From Stenocarpella maydis (lineage: Eukaryota; Ascomycota; Sordariomycetes; Diaporthales; Diaporthaceae), in the NCBI GenBank assembly GCA_002270565.1, contig NQMI01000307.1:1-12440 (forward strand): DNA of 12,440 bases. Direction: 5' to 3'. Position numbers and translations under genes: made by a program. Below, one piece after another: positions 1 to 10,096 of the stretch; the stretch's first letter is position 1; each line of letters begins with the position of its first letter. Under the pieces are notes generated by a model. The model saw nothing but the letters and a program-made list of their open reading frames with translations, was not told the DNA's origin and did not search any database.

Positions 1-870
1 CTCATGCACTAAGGTATATACTTTTTGGGTAAGAGATAAGGGTAATATAGAGGTTTGAATTTGAGGTGTAAATGTAGACTAGAATAATTGACTTACGGCT
101 ACTTAACTCATCTTGCGTTGCGCATGCACTGGGCGTAAGTACTTAGCGAAAATCGCCTGACTCGCAAGTCTAGGGTAACTCCTTGCTAAAAAGTCTAGGG
201 TAACTCCTTGTACGAAGTCTAGGGTAACTCCTTGCTGAGCGGTTCCGTTTAACACACTTATATGCTACTATTTTGCTACTTAGCTGCTATATATACTTAT
301 ATAATCTACTTATATTTATAATCCTTACACTAGGTATTATTAATAAGACTACCTACCTTATACTTTAATTTAGGGAAGTAAGGATTAGCTAATTAAAGGG
401 CTTAAAAACTAAACTTCTTACTAAATATTAATATTTACTATAGAAATATTTATAATTCCTTAATATTTAAGCCTCTTATTTTGTTTATTTATTCTTTAAT
501 CAGTGTTTCTATAATAGTATAGGTAGTTACATTTAATAGAGAAGAAATTCTATATCATTCTACTATATTTAGATTTCTATAAGAGGGATTTCATATTTTT
601 CAGTTATTTTCTTTTCATACTTAATGTATATTATTATTCTAAAAGAATAATACAAGAGGTAAATTATGACAAAGATTTCTATTATGAAAATCTATTTGAA
701 GAGAACATAAATAAAACTAAGTTAAATAGTTATTATTTAAAGCAAATGTTGAGATGTATTTATATATAATATATTCATATTATTTTCTATTATTATTAAG
801 GTAATTACTGCTATTCCGCTTTGCAGAGGACCTTAAAAAATACAAATAGTCTAGAATACCTAGTCAAGGT
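1..870. other. AT-rich tract without genes, downstream of the ABC gene
   Basis: Bases 1-250 are mixed in composition and include the direct repeats at 166-234. From about 250 to 820 the DNA is very AT-rich with many TpA steps and no open frame of note, consistent with RIP-degraded repeat DNA. The transporter's stop codon at 918 lies within about 100 bases of this tract, leaving room for only a short normal-GC 3' end. No clear polyadenylation signal was assigned. Nothing else is recognisable. Confidence 0.6.
166..234. repeat. Three direct copies of a 20-bp repeat
   Basis: AAGTCTAGGGTAACTCCTTG occurs three times without a mismatch, at 166-185, 191-210 and 215-234, separated by CTAAA and TACG. 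Copies without mismatch beside heavily mutated DNA suggest recent expansion or homogenisation. Each copy contains TAGGGT, but it is not a telomere repeat. The function and element of origin are unknown. Confidence 0.9.
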
Positions 871-917
871 ACGCCCCTTACCTGGGTAGATAGCCAAAGC
901 TTCTAGCAATAGGTGCT

Positions 918-3900
918 TCAGACCTTCTTCTTGCCCTTAGGCATACGAGCCAACCAGTACAGGAAAAGAGCTCCGATGATGTTAACAACAATATAAACCA
1001 TGCCGATGCCAAAATCGCGCCACCGGGTGTCATAATTCGAGCTGATGGCGGCGAGGAAGGAGTTTGCGTTGTCAACAGAACAAAAGGAGCAGTTACTCGT
1101 TGCCTCAGGGTTCTGTAGGTAACCTCCGCTCTGGCTAATATAGCCCTCCATGAAAGCCCTGCAAGTCTGGTTGTCTGGCGGATTGAAATGGACGTACTCA
1201 TTCGGAGAGCACGTCACAGCGGTATTGGCCAAGCCGGTGGCCAAGATGGGTGACATCAGGTAGGTGAACGGTGACACCCTGTACATGAATATCCAGAAAC
1301 CAGGCATTGAGTCGGGCCTGGCCAGCACGCCACAAAACAATAGGCACATCATGAATAGGACATTGGCCAGATTGCCGCCCATCTCTGCCGTTTCTGTGAT
1401 TGCAATGCATGCGTTGGCGAAGGTGCACGTAAAGATGAGGAACTGCCAGAACAGTAGCCACATCAATGCTCCTCGCTCACTCCTTTGGCTCGGGTCACCG
1501 TTGCTGTCCAATCCGACCGGGTAGTATACGCAGACGAACATGAAGACCGACATTAATGTGTTCCAGGGGATCTCGGTAACGATTTGCGAGAGCATAAAGA
1601 CCTTCCAGCTGTATGTTTTGGACGGGCGTTCTCGGACCTCGTAGAGTGAGCGCTGAATGACAAAATGTGGCATCTGTTGCTGTACCAATTGGCCGAAAAT
1701 GCTCAAAATCTGAAAGATGGCAAACATCTGGTTCTGTAAGCCTTGTATGGTCAGGGGTGCGTTGAGGAAGACCAGGCCAATGAAAAGTGCAACAGAGCAG
1801 CAGAGGATAAACTTGGAGTAGATGTATGAAGGTGTCCGCCAATATTGCTGGAAGACGCGGTGGGTGACGATCAGAAACTGGTTCCATAGAGGAGCCGCAA
1901 ACTCGCGGTATTGGGAATTTGCATCTCCGCCAGGATGGCCCTGGGCCTCTGATTTCAACCGCTCCAGCTCGTCTTGCACAGCTTGGTACTCGGGGCTTGA
2001 CTTCCAGGCTTGGGGCCAGTCAACGTCGGACGCTGTTCCCGGGGCTGCACCGATTGCAGACAACATCCACTCGGCCGGATTCTCGCCAGGGGGGCATTTC
2101 GGTGCTCCGTTCCTTTCAAAGTAAGCCGTGAGAGCCTGGGAGTTCTCGCCGATATCGCCAAAGTACACGGTTTTGCCGCCCTTAGCAAGGAAGAGCAAAC
2201 GGTCGAAGCGCTGAAACAACATGGCTGACGGTTGGTGAATAGTGCACATGATTGACTGGCCGGCCTTTGAGAGCTTTTCGAGGAGATCTAAAATCGCCCA
2301 TGAAGTTTGCGAGTCTAAGCCAGATGTGGGCTCATCGACGAAGAGAAGTAGCGGCGGTTTGGCGGCCAGTTCGACACCAATTGAGAGTCTCTTTCGCTGC
2401 TCAACGTTTAGACCCTCACCAAGCACACCCACAACAGCGTCAGCATAGTCTTGCATGTCCAGCAACTCAATAACTCTCTCCACATATGCGATCTTTTCGG
2501 CTTTGGGTGTGCTTGCTGGCTGGCGGAGTAGTGCACTAAACACTAACGCCTCGCGGATAGTGCTAGTTTCAAGGTGCAAGTCTTGCTGTTGAACGTAGCC
2601 TGTCTTGCGCTGAAATGACTCGTCGCGGATTTTACCGTCAACCAACATCTCTCCGCTGATGACACCTACGGAGACACGGTCCGCCAGGACATCAAGTAGG
2701 GTCGTTTTTCCGGCTCCAGAGACACCCATAAGTGCTGTGAGAGTTCCCGGCTTCACCCACCCATCGACGTGGTCGAGGATTCTCCTTGTCTCTGTCTTGA
2801 TCTTGACGTCGTAGCAGACCTTGCTCCAGTGGAAGACGCTGGTTGAGGCCTCAATCTCGCCAACGTAGGCAGATGAATCGTTGTCCTTTTCGATGATAGC
2901 GATGGGGCCAGAAGTGGAGGCTTCGACGTCGCTCTTTGCCTTGGTGGGGGGAGTCACGCCACGACGGAAGACGAGGACCTCCCCCTTTGACTTTTTAGCG
3001 GCGATATACTCGGCGGCCACGAGGTGGAGGATGTGTAGACCGACAATGAAGCCAATCAGAATTCCGATGTTGCGCCACTTGTGGGAGTTGAAGTATTTGT
3101 ACTGGGAGTTTATGTATGCGTCGCCATTGACGGCTGAGTTTCCAGCAACGGCACCAACCGTAGAGCATACTCTGTTGGCGAGTGTGACGTTTTGGTAACC
3201 ATTTATGGCGGGACTGGGTACAAAGGCATCGCACTCAAAGTTACGGTTGTGGAACTCATTAATCATGAGCTGTGTCACGAATTAGTCTCACCCTTCTAAA
3301 CGGAAAGACGACACGGAAGTCTGTACTCACTGCCTCAAATCCATATGCGACGGGGTCCAAGTAGTTAATCCATCTACACCAGCCAAGCATATAGTCGACA
3401 GGAATGACGAAACCAGTAAAGATGACAAGAGCGAGTATCAAGATGGAAGCTGGGACCATGGCCTGGGATAGGGTACGTGACAATGAGGCACTGTTGCATG
3501 TTAATTACTGTTCCCATCACAAGGGCCTATTAGGGGCTTACATCGACCTGAAGAGCCCTGACATAGACAGGACCATTAGAAAGGTGGTCAAAAGGAAGAA
3601 AAAGAAGTTCCCAGGTTCTCTATTAAGGTTTGTCATGAAGTAGATAACCAGGTCGTAGAGAATGGTGTTCATGATCTTGTAGGGCATGTCCACCAGAACA
3701 GATGAGAGAGCCTCAGCTGAAGCATGGTAAAAGGCATATCGCGTTTGCTTCTCGACTATTGGTCGTTGAGCGTATTGTGTGAGGATTTCGAGAGCGCTGG
3801 CGAAGGCGTTTGCTAGAATAGCAACGAAAAGGACCGCGGACCGCCCGTAAAAGGATGAGGTTGTTTCCGGAAGGTTGTAGAACAGCGACGATATAATGAG

Positions 3901-5502
3901 CCCCATAGCAACGTTGCTAGACAATGCGAACAACGTTAGGCTGGGGTTACCTCGCAGGAGTCTGAAGCCCCGCCAAAGGCACAATTTAACCTGTTGCCAG
4001 TATGAGAGGAGAAAAGGAGACTTGAGGCGCTGGTTTTTGGCCTGGGCCGACCTTTTCTGGTTTCGAAAGACCTCCGCATCAGTGCCACCTAGGGGATGAT
4101 CGACCTTGTACTGCTCGATTTTCGTCTTCAAGGCCTGGGCTTCCGTGCTGGCCTCCCAACACGCAGCAAACTCGTCAGGAGTTCGTGGCGCGCGGTTTTC
4201 CCAACCCGCACGGACCACGCGCTCATTCGGCGCTGTCATTGAGGTCAAGAAGTCCGGGGTTGTTTGCCGTGCTGGGCACTCAAACCCCAGGTTGAAAAAG
4301 TAATCTCTGGCCTCAGTAGTCCGCCCAAAAAAGATCTGTCGCCCCTCATAGAGGACAACAACCTTGTCGAACAGGTCATAAGCCGTTTGAGGTGCCTGGT
4401 AAATAGACACGGCAGAGGTCTGTCGAAACAAGTCTGACTGCAAACGAAGCGTCTTGCAGAATTCAACAGCATTGGCAGAATCGAGGCCTCGGGTTGAATT
4501 ATCCCAGCACTGCAAAGGGGCGTTTGATAGCGTAGCCTCGGCAATGGTCACTCGCTTGCGTTCGCCTCCGGAAACGCCACGGATATAATTGTCACCAACT
4601 CGGGTATTCACCGTGTGGCTGATTCCGTACATAGCCATGACAACGTCGCGAAGGTGGTCGCAGTATTTCTCGGCCGAAACTTCTGGCGGATGATTCCGGG
4701 GACACCGTGCTCGTGAAGCAAATGTGAGGGTGTCCCCCACGGAAAGCTGAGGATAGTGAACATCGACTTCGGCCGTATATATGGCGTCGCCAGCATGGTA
4801 TTTGTGCAGCTCCTTGGCAGAAATGCCTTGATAGTTGAAGTAGGCGCGTTCATCGGTATAGATGCCATTCATCTCACCAGCAATGGCCTTGAGGAAGGTC
4901 GAGCAGCCAGATCCGGGAGGGCCCAACACGACGAGCATTTCTCCCGCCTCGACCAGACCGTTAAAATTTCGAAGAATGTCAATTCGGCGCCTTGCTCCCC
5001 TCTTCGAGGAGACCTTGCGAACGAGGCCGGGAAGCTCGAGCCAAACGTTGCCAACGTCCTTTTGATAATCTGTTTCTTGACCGTACCCGAAGACATTCAG
5101 GTTTTGGTAACAGAAACCAGCAGTTCGGTAACCTGAGCCGTGTTCATTGGTGACATTGGCTATTGCTTTCGCCCAAGCACGCGCGCTGAACTTTTTTCCG
5201 TTTGGGTTGAGTGGCGAGTCGGGGTCATCGCTACCAAAAAGCGTCGTGGGGTCACCGTCGACGTTGATTGTAGAGGCATGCGTATATTGCCGGGCTAGCT
5301 CCTGTACAATGGATACTCGGCGGTCTATCTCCGTGTCGTTGCCATCATCTTCCAACACTGATGCGGATGTGTTTGCCGAAAACGACCTGCTGCCATCAGC
5401 AGGTCCTGAGCCTTGAGAGGTTGAGACTCCCTCATGGTCGACGAAGGTGTGCTGGCTGCCGGCGGGCGACTGACCACCGTTCTTCTCGTATGTTGTACGC
5501 AT
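918..5502 (-). CDS. Full-size PDR-type ABC (ABCG) efflux transporter, three exons
   Basis: Predicted join, minus strand: 5502-3542, 3490-3331, 3269-918; 1490 residues, normal for fungal pleiotropic drug resistance pumps, which export drugs or metabolites across the plasma membrane using ATP. Order seen: variable N-terminus with the conserved [12 protein letters not shown] block (66-77); NBD1 with Walker A GPPGSGCS (194-201), signature VSGGERKR (310-317) and Walker B ending in DNSTRGLD (to 341); TMD1 (about 525-795); NBD2 with Walker A GVSGAGKT (889-896), signature NVEQRKR (995-1001), Walker [10 protein letters not shown] (to 1026) and HQP (1052-1054); TMD2 (about 1188-1481) with a Cys-containing outer loop (Cys 1394, 1410, 1434, 1437); and a Lys-rich tail. 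The odd NBD1 residues (Cys for Walker A Lys, Asn in Walker B, Tyr 368 at the H-loop) are family-typical, not damage. ATG at 5502 has A at -3 (CAACATG). The frame stays open upstream to 5598 but has no ATG there. Substrate unknown. Confidence 0.95.
3270..3330 (-). other. Intron of the ABC transporter (61 bp, phase 0)
   Basis: On the minus strand the donor is GTGAGT at 3330 and the acceptor is GACACAG ending at 3270, with ACTAAT as a good branch site. Splicing joins DPVAYGFEA to [13 protein letters not shown], reproducing a motif highly conserved in fungal PDR transporters just before the large outer loop of TMD1. Confidence 0.93.
3491..3541 (-). other. Intron of the ABC transporter (51 bp, phase 2)
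   Basis: On the minus strand the donor is GTAAGC at 3541 and the acceptor is CAACAG ending at 3491, with a branch-like ATTAAC about 10 bases before it. Removal joins the coding sequence as [14 protein letters not shown], the continuous pattern expected for the end of TMD1 in PDR proteins. If retained, an in-frame TAA follows directly after the donor. Confidence 0.9.
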
Positions 5503-5590
5503 GTTGCCGGTTGCCAATGTTAATGTTAAGGAGTATTCGGAAGCGTCTGGCTGCCCAGGTGATGCTGCTCGATTGTGGTTGCGCACGAAG

Positions 5591-5671
5591 CTTGTAACCT
5601 ATAATTGAGGACAGTCTTGTTAGCCTCTTTTCTTGGAGCCTTCAGGGCCTTTGGTCTTGATCAAGGCTTAC
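5591..5671 (-). other. Probable 5' intron, in leader or first codons of the ABC gene
   Basis: The minus strand shows donor GTAAGC at 5671, branch GCTAAC, and two acceptors: TATAG ending at 5599 (73-bp intron) and ACAAG ending at 5591 (81-bp intron). With the 81-bp form, a first exon 5697-5672 beginning ATGGAAGTTGATG joins in frame and gives a 1528-residue protein starting MEVDVDAKPFVRNHN. With the 73-bp form no upstream ATG is in frame, so the intron would lie in the leader and translation would start at 5502. The first ATG has T at -3, a weak context. The splice signals look real; which acceptor is used is undecided. Confidence 0.55.
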
Positions 5672-5699
5672 GGTTTGGCATCAACATCAACTTCCATCG

Positions 5700-6250
5700 A
5701 CTATTCCCAAGTATGTGTTGAGCCCCCGTACATGTTCAGTGAGTAATCAAGAAAGGCGTATACCTAGGTATACTGTTTCGTCAATGTGGTCCACGAAAAG
5801 GAAAGTCCAGAATAGTGGAACGTAGGCCACGATTTATATAAATACATGCGTGAGGCGATGAGTGCATATCTCAGTATTTCGAGTGGAATCCATGCACCTC
5901 GTGATTTAATGGAGTGCGAAGAGGGGATCATATCAGATCCAATCATTCGGGCACTGAGCCTTGCCGAGGGCTTCCGTACACCAAAATTTCCCATATTACC
6001 GCCCCGGTGAACGAGAAAGACTGAACGAGCAATGCCGTCATGATCGGATTCGGTGTGATGAGGGTGTCCGTTGGAAGGCCCGGCGATCTAAGGCTTATCA
6101 TCCTGAGATTAATAAGCCCGGCTGCGCATCGGTCTTCAACATCGGGGCCGACGAAGACACCGGGAACGCGTGATTTTTTCCGAGAGGTCCCAATGCCCCT
6201 CAGTCCCCAAATCCCAACTACCATCCTAGCATGGTCGATTGGCCTTAAAT
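5700..6250 (-). promoter_or_regulatory. Upstream region and presumed promoter of the ABC transporter
   Basis: This is normal-GC DNA between the gene and the AT-rich tract. A symmetrical TATA-like TTTATATAAA lies at 5833-5842, about 140 bases before the upstream ATG at 5697. CCAAT pentamers occur at 5939-5943 (plus) and 6238-6242 (minus). CCGCCCCGG at 5999-6007 contains paired CCG/CGG triplets of the kind zinc-cluster regulators can bind. A short upstream ORF of 10 codons plus stop (5733-5701, minus) would lie in the leader if transcription starts further upstream. These are sequence matches only. Open frames of 70-103 codons here show no recognisable domain. Confidence 0.45.
5758..5773. promoter_or_regulatory. 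Perfect 16-bp palindrome upstream of the ABC gene
   Basis: GTATACCTAGGTATAC is identical to its own reverse complement and lies 61 bases upstream of the possible first ATG at 5697. It could be a site for a dimeric regulator. It also carries two GTATAC hexamers, the core of the repeats in the hAT-like element at 10097-10607, so it may instead be an unrelated mobile-element footprint or chance. Confidence 0.35.
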
Positions 6251-6474
6251 GCAATTCTTCTTACGATCTGTTATCAGAATTCTGTTTATTATCTAACTGG
6301 TTCTGGCTCCAGCCATATTATTCTATCTAGCTACTGTCTGCTATAGTTTTTAACTCCTTCCTTTAAAGCCTTTATAAGAAGCTAGTAATAGTCCTATATA
6401 TGGTTTTATTTTTATATTATCAATTTTAAAAACTTTTAAATTTTAAATTTCTATATTATTTTAAGTCTTTTATC
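6251..6474. other. Transition from promoter to AT-rich DNA, no gene
   Basis: Composition falls sharply after about 6250. A mixed patch at 6265-6350 (TGTTATCAGAATTC, then GGTTCTGGCTCCAGCC) may be the end of an old repeat such as a solo LTR, but no second copy is in the window. The remainder is AT-rich without coding signal. Confidence 0.4.
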
Positions 6475-6520
6475 AACGTAGGTAGCCCACATTCGGCCCC
6501 CCTCCCTGTTCCAGGCCCCG
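6475..6520 (+). repeat. Left terminal inverted repeat of the outer element
   Basis: This GC-rich block in AT-rich surroundings pairs with 11128-11173 in inverted orientation. AACGTA.GTAGCC..CATTCGG and CTGTTCC are shared, with small indels in the C runs. Confidence 0.75.
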
Positions 6521-6567
6521 TTTCTCATTAATAATGCCACTATTCCCAACTTCAATTACCCGCTATA

Positions 6568-6753
6568 ATGATAACCGATCCCTCTCTTATTAGTATTAAG
6601 GAATCATCAGATATATTACTATTAGATAATACCTTACTAACCTTAATTTTAGCCTTCCAAAGAGCCTTAATATTAGTAAAAGCTGCATTTAAGTTAAGGA
6701 TAACTAACCTTCTTCTTTTTAAGCTTCCTGCTAGCTTTAATTTAACTCTATAG
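6568..6753 (+). pseudogene. RIP-altered N-terminus of the outer element's protein
   Basis: This is a 61-codon frame beginning ATG ATA ACC GAT, just inside the left inverted repeat, and ending at a TAG that could derive from CAG. The peptide is full of Leu, Ile and Phe (for example LLLLDNTLLTLIL), interspersed with Ser, Thr and Pro. Reversing C-to-T changes at second codon positions would turn many Leu, Ile and Phe codons back into Pro, Ser and Thr, so the ancestral N-terminus was probably a Ser/Thr/Pro-rich disordered segment. Downstream in the same frame the sequence is broken by many stops. The family is not recognised; calling it the element's transposase is an inference from position. Confidence 0.45.
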
Positions 6754-8471
6754 TTACTTATTTTTATAAGATTATTACTAATTCTATCTCTTTCTTCCTA
6801 TATACTTTAAGGATTTTTCTAAGAAGTTATTATAAAATAGAGCTTATGTATCTTTAATAATTATAATTATTAATTAAGTAATATACTTTTTAGAACTTCA
6901 TTAAAATATTAAAATTAGGCCTTAATAGTTAAACAATATACCTAGATATTTCTTTTAGCGTAATACAGTAATTCTAAAGATTTAATTTACTTATTTCTAG
7001 CTAATTTCAATAATGGTTAATAATATAATAGCTTTATAATACTTTTAGCTAACAGATAGGCTAATGACTTATTCCCTTTACTTAAAACAAATATTTTCCA
7101 CTACAACTACTTCTTTCTATACCATTTAATAAAGATAAGATGATTGTAATCTTATAATAATTTTTAATAAATTAAATTACTTAAAACTGTAAAAGTAATT
7201 CTTAAAGAAGGCCTTTTAAGGTATAAAGACCTTAATATTAAGGGGCTATGATATATGGGAGGTATATATTAGTAATAAAATTTTATAAATTTAATTTGAA
7301 AAGCATATCTACATAAGATTAAGTATTATATAGTTATAATATCTATTAATAACTATTATTTACTACTTATTAGGGTCTCTTAGCTTTATGGAAGTAATAA
7401 AAACTCTCCTTACTTATTTAATACAAATTTTCTCCTTTATCTAGCCCTTCTATATTATTATAAATTACTAGTTTTTATAGGTCTTAAGGGCTATAGATAA
7501 CTATTACTATTATATACTTTTATCTTTCAATATAATTAATATGATAAGTTACTTACCTAAAGTATTAATATATTTAATTTAAAAGATCTATACGTATAAG
7601 TTATAATCCAATTATCTAATAAGGATATTATAGAAATAATTAAGGGTTAGTATACTATTTACATACGCTTTTATTATCCCTCCTTTATTAGCATTTTAAT
7701 AATTTCTTAAAGTAATTAACTTAACTATTAGTAATTATAAGAGGTTAAATTAAGACCCAATATTTACTTTTATTACTGCCCGTAGCTAAATTACTTTAAC
7801 CTATTAGTTCTTTCAGCTTTAAAGTTTATAATAATAAGAGATGAATTGCCTTAGCTACTTCCTCCCTAGGGGAGGGTAATTCTTATGAGGAAAGTTAACA
7901 CAGGCTATAAGGGCCTATATTTCTAATGAAATTAACCTAAGGCCTAAGCCATTTTAATTAATAGGAAATACTACTAATTGATCATTTTAATAATTATAAG
8001 GATACCTCCAAGGATTAGTAGCCTTGTAGGAATTACTAATGTTTATATAATAATAATAAAGTATTATAATAGATATAAATTATATACTAAAGGCAGTCAT
8101 TAAAGATATACTATTAGCTATTACTATAAGGGCATTTTAAATATTAGCTTCTATATATTGTTTAATAATAATCTAATTAAGTTATAAAAGGAGTTTAGTA
8201 ATAATAAAAAAATCACTTATTAAGGAATTAAAGTTTTTTATAGGGGGGTACTAGATGCAAACATTACATCACGCGTATGCAGAGGGATATAGCAATCACT
8301 AGGGTTTCCTAATACTAAACTTAGTGCATGGGTTTATGTTTAGAAGACATTTAAGTTATAAATATAATAAGATATATGGTTAGGTATAGCTAATTGAGAG
8401 CTAATAAGGCTATCTAGGAATACATACTTGGATATTTGGATTAACTGCTAAAGAGCTATTCTATCTAGGTA
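6754..8471. other. Degraded interior of the outer element
   Basis: The tract is very AT-rich and TpA-rich with frequent stops in all frames. It probably once encoded the rest of the outer element's protein, but no family motif could be read. A short perfect hairpin CCTCCC-TAG-GGGAGG lies at 7861-7875. Bases 8245-8345 and the few before 8470 are less AT-rich, without a recognisable feature. Confidence 0.5.
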
Positions 8472-8512
8472 GAGTGCCCTCCCGGGCAGCTGAACACCCC
8501 CCTATTGAATAC
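8472..8512 (+). repeat. Left terminal inverted repeat of the pogo-type element
   Basis: Starts GAGTGCCCTCCCGGGCAG directly after TA at 8470-8471 and pairs with 10808-10848. Confidence 0.88.
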
Positions 8513-10088
8513 GTCATTAATACCAACCCCTCCCCATTGTCGTCAACTTTAACTAGCCACAACTTTACAAAATAAATTTTCCTCTATACTGGATCAATTG
8601 CAATGGATTCAGAATCATCTCGCGAATCTAGTATTCAACTTACTCTAAAGAGTTTCTATAATGGGAATATGACTTTATATAAAGTAGTAAAGCAATATAA
8701 AGTCCTCCTATCTATACTATTTACTTAGAAAAACGGCTATTCTTTATAAACTTATATAAATAAAGCTTAATTAAAGCCATTGCTAGCTATAGAGCAGTTA
8801 ATTGTTAACTGGATTCTTGTAGTAGAATGCTAGAAATGCCTTCCCTTAAAGGCTATAATCTACTGCTTTATCAAGGCACTGCTAGATATCCTCAGTTATG
8901 ATGAGAGGCTGGGTAAGAACTAGATTAATTGCTTCCTTACTTACCACCCTTAAGTGTAAATGAAGCCTGGCATTCCTCTTAATACTAGCTAAATTAAATA
9001 TATTATAAAAGAGGAGCTAGAAGTGTTTTATAGCTAGCTAAGGGCTGCTATAAGGGAGAAGTTTATTACGCTAGACTGTATTATTAATATCAATAAGATT
9101 AGCTTCTAGGGCCGCTAATTTAAGAGTAAATTATTATTATGCAAATAAATATACTAATAATAAATATCATAAAAGCAAAAGGAGATAATTAGGCAAGCGT
9201 TATTAAGGCTATTACTATTAACAGCCGGCGCCTTACTCCACTATACATTCTAGCCTACAAATACATATAATAGCAATATATTTTAGAGTCCCTAGCCCTC
9301 TTTAAGTTGGATTCTAATGAGGATGGGTGGTTTATAGCTAATCTCCTCTACCATTAGTTTATAAATATCTTTCTTCCTGAAATAAAGCCCTTATAAAGGT
9401 ATGATTAGCGGCTATTACTACTTGATGGCTTAATGACCTATCTCTTTGAATCCCTAATGGCTTGGGTTTAGGCAAATAGGGTATATTTGCTTTATTTGCT
9501 AGCCTATACCTCTTATGCTACCCAGTCCTGCAATAAGGGCCCATTCCCGCCATTAAAGTACTTGTATAGCCATGCGTTAATATAAATCAGCTTCCTCCTA
9601 GGTGGTAGTGATATTAATAAATAATTAATAATTAGCTGCTATTAATGGGCTTCTAAGAAGGTAATAACCTTAAATAATATTCAAGCAGGCTTTTATCATA
9701 CTAAAATAGTACCTTTTAACCCGGGGAAGGTTCTAAAGGGACTGTTGAGTTAAAAGGAGGTTTAGGACGCTATTTCAAGTATTCTAGAGGCTGAAAATAC
9801 TAAAACACTAAGCAATCAAAGTTACAATATGCTTGCCATACTGATAAAGGCCTTGGAGGCTGCTTTATTACATAGGGCCCGACTCAGAAATAGCAATAAT
9901 CCCTTATAATGCAATATCTGGATCTATGATAATAAGATTTATAAAGCAATAGATTTTATATTTACTCAAATTACTACATTTAAAGATAAGAATAAAGATC
10001 TTAGCTAGTAAATCAAGAACTTCAGCCTTAAAAACATTAATGACAAAAGCGACGGCCTAACGAGATGTTTATTAATATAGCATGGGCT

Positions 10089-10096
10089 ATGGGGAA
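10089..10096 (+). repeat. Target-site duplication ATGGGGAA, left copy
   Basis: Directly abuts the first base of the hAT-like element and is identical to 10608-10615. Confidence 0.9.

Noticed and set aside
194..201. Damaged NBD1 suspected, because Walker A residue Lys is Cys (coded near 4900) and other canonical residues differ
   Set aside because: The Cys Walker A, Asn Walker B and Tyr H-loop are regular features of NBD1 in fungal PDR transporters (coordinates given here are residues 194-201).
166..234. CRISPR-like array
   Set aside because: The spacers are only 4-5 bp, there are three units, and the genome is eukaryotic; it is a simple direct repeat.
2881..3198. 105-codon plus-strand ORF, and many other short frames between 918 and 5597
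   Set aside because: They are antisense or out-of-frame shadows of the ABC transporter exons.
3538..3542. The transporter as two or three separate half-size genes, because stops fall at 3538-3540 and inside 3259-3330
   Set aside because: Both stops lie in canonical introns, and splicing restores the uninterrupted PDR sequence.
5943..6254. 103-codon minus-strand ORF (and an overlapping 76-codon ORF at 5764-5994)
   Set aside because: Both lie in the promoter, overlap each other in different frames, and show no recognisable domain; probably chance open frames in GC-normal DNA.
6040..6330. 96-codon plus-strand ORF
   Set aside because: No family resemblance; it runs across the composition border and overlaps the minus-strand chance frame.
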